Origin: Rhizocola hellebori
Lineage (GTDB): Bacteria > Actinomycetota > Actinomycetes > Mycobacteriales > Micromonosporaceae
Length of the DNA: 64,000 nt
Assembly (NCBI RefSeq): GCF_016862955.1
Contig: NZ_BONY01000030.1
Span: 1-64,000 of the forward strand
Direction: 5' to 3'
Part shown: positions 59,461-64,000 of the stretch, one piece after another
How positions within the stretch are numbered: position 1 is the first letter of the stretch
Layout of the letters: every line of letters begins with the position of its first letter
The notes under the pieces: generated by a model
Told to the model about the DNA's origin: nothing
The model's database searches: none
The model's input: the letters and a program-made list of their open reading frames with translations, nothing else
Position numbers and translations under genes: made by a program

Positions 59461-61320
59461 GTGCAGATCGGCAAGCTTGCCCTCTCCTGCTCGTTGGCAA
59501 CCGCCGCAGGCCTGTTGTTGTCCACCTCGGCCATTCCGGCCAGCACCGTCGGCCTGCGCCCCGATCAGCTGAACACCACGTCATGGGCCTTCGCCACACA
59601 CGACTGTTCGGCTTTTCCCGGGATCCTCTACACGCTGGACGGCTGGCACTTCGTTCTCCCCGAAACCACCGGCCTGCGTTTCCTCTCGGTCACCTTCATC
59701 TTCGGCCCCGATCGCCTGGTCGTCGGCCCGGTGCTGAGCACCAACCGCGACCGACCCAGCCGGGGCTCGGGATGGACCGGGCACCTTTCGCCCGACGGCC
59801 GCAACGCCTACATCAAGGTTCCGGCCGGCCTCACCCTCCTCGAAGGCACCGCACAGGTGGAGCCCAACTCCGCCAAGGGTTACTTCGACCTGGCCGACGT
59901 GTGCGCGCGCCCCACCAAATCCCCGCGCCCCCAAGCCTCGTCCAGCGAAAGCGCCGGCCCCAGCGGCTCGGCCGCCCCCGACAGCACCGCCCCGAACAGC
60001 TCAGGCCCCAGCGGTTCCTCCACTCCGAACGGCCCGCGTTTCCCCATCGGCCCGGGAGCGCCCATCGGCCCCGGCTCCCCGAGCCGTCCCGGCTTCCCAA
60101 GCCGACCCAGCTTCCCGTCAACCCCGGGCTTCCCCTCAGCCCCCGGCAGCGCCTCCGGCCCTCGCACGCCGTCCGGGCCCAGCCACCCCATCGTCCCCGG
60201 CGCACCCTCCGGCCCGAACTCCTCCCGCCCGAACACTTCCGGCCCCAACTCCTCCGGCCCCAACTCCTCCGACCCGAACTCTTCCGGCCCGAACTCGTCA
60301 GACCCGAACTCGTCTGGCCCCAACTCTTCCGGCCCCAGCTCGTCGGGCCCGCGCTCGCCCATCGGTCCGGGCGTCCCGGCCGGCCCAGGCTCCCGGCCGG
60401 GCTCAGGCTCACCGTCGAGTCCATCGGGCTCCGGCTCACCGTCAGGCTCAGGCTCACCATCAGGTCCCGGCGCACCATCGAATTCGGGCTCGCCTGTTGG
60501 TCCGGGGTCGCCGTCGGGTCCGGGCTCGCCGTCGGGTCCGGGCTCGCCGTCGGGTCCGGGCTCGCCGTCGGGTCCGGGCTCGCCGTCGGGTCCGGGGTCA
60601 CCCTCGGGTCCAGGGTCACCCTCGGGTCCAGGGTCGCCGTCAGGGCCGGGGTCGCCGTCGGGCTCAGAGGCGCCGTCGGGGCCGGGGTCACCGTCAGGGC
60701 CGGGAGCGGGGTCGGGGGCGCCGTCGGGGCGGGCTCCGATCGGGCCTGGCCGGCCGAGCGAGTCTGCCACCCCGCGCGGCCCTGGCGCACCGGGCGGGTC
60801 AGGGTCGGGGGCGCCCAAGGGTTCCGCGACGCCGGGCGGATCCGGGACACCCGGTGGGTCGGGCGCGCCCAAGGGGTCCGGAACGCCGAGCTGGCCCGGT
60901 ACCGGTGTGCCCAAGGGGTCTGGCACGCCGGACGGGCCGAAATCCGGTATTCCCAAAGCTTCAGCCACGCCAAGCAGCGCGGCATCCAGCGCCGCCAATG
61001 GTTCCAGCGCACCGAGCGGGCCCGGGGCGGGCAACTCCGGTGGCGCGGGCCCGAATACCGGCTCGGCCACTCCCGAGGGCCCGGCAGTGCCGCAGCAGGG
61101 CGGAAAGGGTCCCGGCGGCGCGCCAGAACCCGATGTGACACAACAGTTTTCGGACGATCCGAACGAGGACGTTCCGATGGGCGGCGTGGAAACGGGTGGC
61201 GGCGCGAGCCAGCACACCACGTTGGCGGGCCGCGCCGCGTTGCTGGGGGCGGCCGCCCTCGGCGGGCTTCTGCTGCTTATGCGCAGCCTCGAAGCTCGTC
61301 GGCGTACCCAGAAAAATTGA
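59461..61320 (+). CDS. Collagen-like cell-surface protein, probable sortase substrate
   Basis: 619 residues from GTG 59461, chosen for GAGG six bases upstream (a GTG at 59449 adds four residues). Signal peptide IGKLALSCSLATAAGLLL; a ~135-residue globular domain (SWAFATHDCSAFPGILYTLD, FIFGPDRLVVGP); then a ~400-residue low-complexity stalk of Gly/Pro/Ser repeats including NSSGP/NSSDP pentads and ten GSPSGP units. The end has GGVETGGGAS, a hydrophobic segment (AALLGAAALGGLLLLM) and a basic tail. It is probably anchored to the wall by the sortase encoded two genes later. Confidence 0.82.
   Translation: MQIGKLALSCSLATAAGLLLSTSAIPASTVGLRPDQLNTTSWAFATHDCSAFPGILYTLDGWHFVLPETTGLRFLSVTFIFGPDRLVVGPVLSTNRDRPSRGSGWTGHLSPDGRNAYIKVPAGLTLLEGTAQVEPNSAKGYFDLADVCARPTKSPRPQASSSESAGPSGSAAPDSTAPNSSGPSGSSTPNGPRFPIGPGAPIGPGSPSRPGFPSRPSFPSTPGFPSAPGSASGPRTPSGPSHPIVPGAPSGPNSSRPNTSGPNSSGPNSSDPNSSGPNSSDPNSSGPNSSGPSSSGPRSPIGPGVPAGPGSRPGSGSPSSPSGSGSPSGSGSPSGPGAPSNSGSPVGPGSPSGPGSPSGPGSPSGPGSPSGPGSPSGPGSPSGPGSPSGPGSPSGPGSPSGSEAPSGPGSPSGPGAGSGAPSGRAPIGPGRPSESATPRGPGAPGGSGSGAPKGSATPGGSGTPGGSGAPKGSGTPSWPGTGVPKGSGTPDGPKSGIPKASATPSSAASSAANGSSAPSGPGAGNSGGAGPNTGSATPEGPAVPQQGGKGPGGAPEPDVTQQFSDDPNEDVPMGGVETGGGASQHTTLAGRAALLGAAALGGLLLLMRSLEARRRTQKN
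60487..60666 (+). repeat. Ten 18-bp tandem repeats encoding GSPSGP
   Basis: In-frame tandem 18-bp units inside the collagen-like gene, each near TCGCCGTCGGGTCCGGG. Most code for GSPSGP, the first for GSPVGP and the last for GSPSGS. Length probably varies between strains by slippage or recombination. A second block of 15-bp units (NSSGP/NSSDP) lies upstream at about 60230-60350. Confidence 0.9.
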
Positions 61321-61356
61321 TCCAAGCAACCGAGTAACAGTCTGTGGAGGTATCTG

Positions 61357-61671
61357 ATGCGCGTTGGCAGAATCATTGTGGTGACAGCGATCGTGGCGCT
61401 GTCTAGTGCGTTCGCCGGAAGCGCCGCGCAAGCCATGCGGCCCTGGCCGTCCCCGTCGACGAATGGCGGCACGGGCGGCGGCCCGGCCAACAACTGGACC
61501 AAGACCACCGCGCCGCCGACCACACCGCCCGCGCCGCTTCCCAGTGGCGGAGCGGACACCGGTGGCGGCGGCAGCAACGGCGTGGCCTTCGCCGGGATCG
61601 GCGCGCTGGCCGTGGCGGGCGGCGCTGGGATTGTCCTGTTCCGCAACCGCCGGCGCGACGAGTTCGTCTGA
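61357..61671 (+). CDS. Small surface protein with sortase-type C-terminus
   Basis: 104 residues, ATG with GGAGG upstream. Signal peptide GRIIVVTAIVALSSAFAGSA with cleavage near AQA. A Pro/Thr/Gly-rich middle is followed by GGADTGGGGS, a hydrophobic segment (FAGIGALAVAGGAGIVLF) and the basic tail RNRRRDEFV. This is the same plan as the end of the collagen-like protein: a TGGG-containing motif, helix and positive tail. It should be covalently anchored by the next-encoded sortase. The stop overlaps the sortase ATG. Confidence 0.8.
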   Translation: MRVGRIIVVTAIVALSSAFAGSAAQAMRPWPSPSTNGGTGGGPANNWTKTTAPPTTPPAPLPSGGADTGGGGSNGVAFAGIGALAVAGGAGIVLFRNRRRDEFV

Positions 61672-62324
61672 TGCAACGGAAGTGGTGGTGGGCCGGCTGC
61701 GCGGCCACTGTGGCGCTGGCAGGTTGGGGAGTCTGGCATCTGCACCCAGCGGGCGGGCTTTCAGCCGGCCCGCCACCACTTCCCGCTCCGGTCATCACCG
61801 CGGAGTCGCCACAGGCGCAGCCGGTGCGCATGATCCAAACGCTGCCGCGGTCACTGCCGTACAAGATCGTGGTCAAGAAGATCTCGCTATGGGCTCTGGT
61901 GGAGCAGCTCGGCATGCGCAACGACACGCGCCTTGAGACACCGCCCTATGACAAGGCCAACAAAGCCTTCTGGTACCGCAACAGCAGCACCCCCGGCGAG
62001 CCAGGCCCGGCCGTGTTCCTGGGTCACGTCGACTCCAAGGACAAGATCGCCGCGTTCTTCTATCTCAGCCGGATCCGCCCGGGCAACCAGATCGAGGTCA
62101 TCCGCGAGGACCGCTCGACGGCCATCTTCGAGGTCAGCTCGGTGGAACAGTTCTCCAAGTCGAACTTTCCCACCGAGCGGGTTTACGGCTACACCGAAGA
62201 GCCGACGCTGCGCCTGGTGACCTGTGGTGGCAAATACGACACGAAAACACAGTCCTATGTGGACAACATAGTCGTATTCGCCACCATGGTCAGCTCGCTT
62301 CCCTCGCCACCGGTCAAACGCTGA
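61671..62324 (+). CDS. Class F sortase
   Basis: 217 residues. N-terminal membrane anchor (WWAGCAATVALAGWGVW), then a sortase beta-barrel with His119 (AVFLGHVDSKD) and Cys185 (RLVTCGGKYD) of the catalytic triad; the Arg is probably in TKTQSY.DNIVVFA or in a nearby strand. It would cleave surface proteins at a TG-type signal and attach them to peptidoglycan. Substrates are likely the two proteins encoded upstream. The class follows from the actinobacterial family layout and short length. Confidence 0.87.
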   Translation: MQRKWWWAGCAATVALAGWGVWHLHPAGGLSAGPPPLPAPVITAESPQAQPVRMIQTLPRSLPYKIVVKKISLWALVEQLGMRNDTRLETPPYDKANKAFWYRNSSTPGEPGPAVFLGHVDSKDKIAAFFYLSRIRPGNQIEVIREDRSTAIFEVSSVEQFSKSNFPTERVYGYTEEPTLRLVTCGGKYDTKTQSYVDNIVVFATMVSSLPSPPVKR

Positions 62325-63810
62325 CTTCGGTCTGATCGGTCTGCGGCGAGTCGGTCGTCTGCTGCGGGCCGGTAAACCACTTGCGGGCGCTCAGGATCCA
62401 CCAAAGCCACGCGCCGCCGAGCACGACGGCCACGGCCACGATGGTGTAGTTGAAGTTGGTGGCCGTGATCGGCCCCGCGGTGGGCAGCACGAAGAGCACG
62501 CAGATGATGCCGACCCAGACGATCGCCGTCCAGCCGACCACAGCGCTCCACTTGCCCAGGTGCCATTGCCCCACCTGGAAGTCGGGGCGCAGGCGGCGCA
62601 GCAGAACAGGCGCCACGTACGAGATGTAAAGGCCGATCACCGCGATGGACGTGGCGGCCAGGTAAGCGGTGGAGTTCCACAGCGACGGCAGCACGAGCAG
62701 AGTCGAGCAGACCACACACAGCCAGATCGAGTTGGTCGGCGTCCCGGTACGAGGGTTCACCTTGCGCCAGATACGAGACCCCGGCAGCGCCCCGTCCCGG
62801 CTGAACGCGAACGCCATCCGCGAGTTGGCGGTGACCGAGGCCATGCCGCAGAAGAACTGCGCGACCACGCACACGAAAAGCAGCCAGATCCCGAGGTCCT
62901 CGCCCGCGGCGTCGATGAAGATCTGCGCGGGCGGCAATGCCAGCGCGGTGGTGCGCTCGGCCTCATAGTCCTGAATGGACCAGGTGATGGCGGTCAGCAG
63001 GAAGAACCCGGCGATGACCGAAACCACCACGGACATCACGATTCCGCGCGGCGCGGCCCGGCCCGCGTCGTGGGTTTCCTCGGCCACGTGCGCGCTCGCG
63101 TCGTAACCGGTGTAGGTGTATTGCGCCATCAGCAGTCCGATGAGCACCGCGTAGACGGCAGCTCCGCCGAAGGTGAAGCCGGTCGCATTGTGCACCTCGA
63201 AGAAGACCTCGGACAGCGGCTTGTGCTGATCGGGCACGATGGCGAGCACGGCGACGATGAAGGCCACGCCGGCCAGGTGCCACCAGGCGCTGATGTCGGA
63301 GAGCACCCGGACCAGGTTGACGCCGAAGGTGTTCAGCAGCCCGTGCAAGGCGATGATGACGACGAAGACGAGGAACGTGCGCATCGCCGTCACTTCGATG
63401 TCGAAGGCGAGGCTCAGGAAGGCCGAGGTGGTGATCGCGGCGCCGAAGTCGATGGCGGCGGTCACGGCCACCTCGCCGAGGAAGTTGAACCAGCCGACAA
63501 ACCAGGCCCACGCCGCCTTGTTGCGTTTGGCGAGCGCATGCGACCACCAGTAGAGCGCACCGGCCGTCGGGAAGACCGAGCAGACTTCGGCCATCGCCAG
63601 GGCGACCAGAATGACCATGCCGCCGACGAAGAGCCAGCCGAGCGTGATCGCCAGTGGCCCACCCGCGGTCATGGCGATGCCGTACGAGGTGATCGCCCCG
63701 GCCAGGATCGAGATGATCGAGAACGAGATGGCGAAGTTGGAAAAACCAGACAGTTTCCGGCGTAGCTCTTGCTTGTAGCCGAGTTGGGCCAATCGTTGTT
63801 CGTCGCTCAT
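62314..63810 (-). CDS. APC-superfamily amino acid permease
   Basis: 498 residues. About twelve membrane helices with the APC signature FSNFAISFSIISILAGAIT near the N-terminus and MAQYTYTGYDASAHVAEETH in the middle, as in GABA/amino acid permeases. It imports an amino acid or amine with protons. The last residues overlap the convergent sortase gene by 11 bases. It may serve nitrogen use; a specific substrate cannot be read. Confidence 0.9.
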   Translation of the reverse strand: MSDEQRLAQLGYKQELRRKLSGFSNFAISFSIISILAGAITSYGIAMTAGGPLAITLGWLFVGGMVILVALAMAEVCSVFPTAGALYWWSHALAKRNKAAWAWFVGWFNFLGEVAVTAAIDFGAAITTSAFLSLAFDIEVTAMRTFLVFVVIIALHGLLNTFGVNLVRVLSDISAWWHLAGVAFIVAVLAIVPDQHKPLSEVFFEVHNATGFTFGGAAVYAVLIGLLMAQYTYTGYDASAHVAEETHDAGRAAPRGIVMSVVVSVIAGFFLLTAITWSIQDYEAERTTALALPPAQIFIDAAGEDLGIWLLFVCVVAQFFCGMASVTANSRMAFAFSRDGALPGSRIWRKVNPRTGTPTNSIWLCVVCSTLLVLPSLWNSTAYLAATSIAVIGLYISYVAPVLLRRLRPDFQVGQWHLGKWSAVVGWTAIVWVGIICVLFVLPTAGPITATNFNYTIVAVAVVLGGAWLWWILSARKWFTGPQQTTDSPQTDQTEVSV

Positions 63811-63852
63811 CTGTCTCTCCTTAGGACGGTTCGCTCCGATCGTCTTACGGTG

Positions 63853-64000
63853 ATGTCTGTGGATGATTCCGCTCTAGTGGCCGCGATGGCAAGGAGAGAT
63901 CCGGCTGGACTTGATGGTGCCTACCGTCGCTATGCGGATCGTCTTTACGCCTATGCCCGGTCGCTGACCGGCGACAGCCACGCCGCCGCCGACGTCGTCC
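63853..64000 (+). CDS. ECF-type sigma factor, N-terminal part
   Basis: The frame starts at ATG 63853 and runs off the right edge (49 codons seen). MARRDPAGLDGAYRRYADRL followed by YAYARSLTGDSHAAADVV is the region 2.1-2.2 pattern of ECF sigma factors. It is divergent from the permease gene. Its class and any fused domain cannot be seen. Confidence 0.8.
   Translation, partial: MSVDDSALVAAMARRDPAGLDGAYRRYADRLYAYARSLTGDSHAAADVV

Noticed and set aside
59831-61745. Long frames opposite the collagen-like gene
   Set aside because: The repeats leave all frames open. The plus frame has a signal peptide, a globular domain and a sortase tail, so the others are artefacts.

Overview
The window is high-GC DNA, densely packed and rich in GTG/TTG starts and stop/start overlaps (ATGA, GTGA). 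Together with secondary-metabolite genes, an HPG pathway, a class F sortase and mycothiol-type DinB-fold proteins this points to a filamentous actinomycete (Actinomycetota). I cannot fix the genus from sequence alone. No rRNA, tRNA, CRISPR array, transposase or phage gene was seen.

Layout. 1-8363: end of a DUF222-type gene, a small exported protein, then a glycogen/alpha-glucan block (short branching enzyme, GT4 glucosyltransferase, debranching enzyme, divergent GH63 glucosidase). 8379-14110: a barrel-like membrane protein and a possible new RiPP-like cassette: a 34-codon Cys-rich peptide, a hairpin, a TPR protein and an Fe-S flavin ene-reductase on the minus strand, with a divergent winged-helix regulator. 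14122-16156: an M20 amidohydrolase, then an Abi/HEPN-type gene flanked on both sides by copies of a structured RNA-like repeat. 16230-24321: surface protein, P450, two SGNH hydrolases, an acyl-CoA ligase coupled to a membrane protein, a DinB-fold protein.

24338-42023 looks like an uncharacterised biosynthetic gene cluster. It holds all three dedicated 4-hydroxyphenylglycine enzymes (HmaS, Hmo, HpgT). With them are a tightly coupled minus-strand operon of two ACPs, two ketosynthases, a ketosynthase fragment and an adenylate-forming enzyme, a second adenylating enzyme, a PPTase, an ATP-grasp ligase, an alpha/beta hydrolase, a methyltransferase, a PhyH-type dioxygenase, a DUF3050 (haem-oxygenase-fold) protein and an E1 alpha/beta ketoacid dehydrogenase pair. 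No NRPS module, ketoreductase or dehydratase is present. A 21-residue peptide gene may lie inside it.

42162-49293: a STAS-kinase fusion, then a complete-looking hydroxyproline catabolic operon (three-subunit D-hydroxyproline dehydrogenase, M24 peptidase, epimerase, deaminase) divergent from its GntR-type regulator, with a palindromic operator between them. 49290-57127: secreted and membrane proteins, a trypsin-like protease, a sigma-like membrane-anchored protein and a DUF6351 protein. 57144-64000: a NarL-type two-component system bracketed by two copies of an 18-bp operator, a SHOCT protein, a sortase F operon with a collagen-like substrate, an APC permease and the start of an ECF sigma factor.
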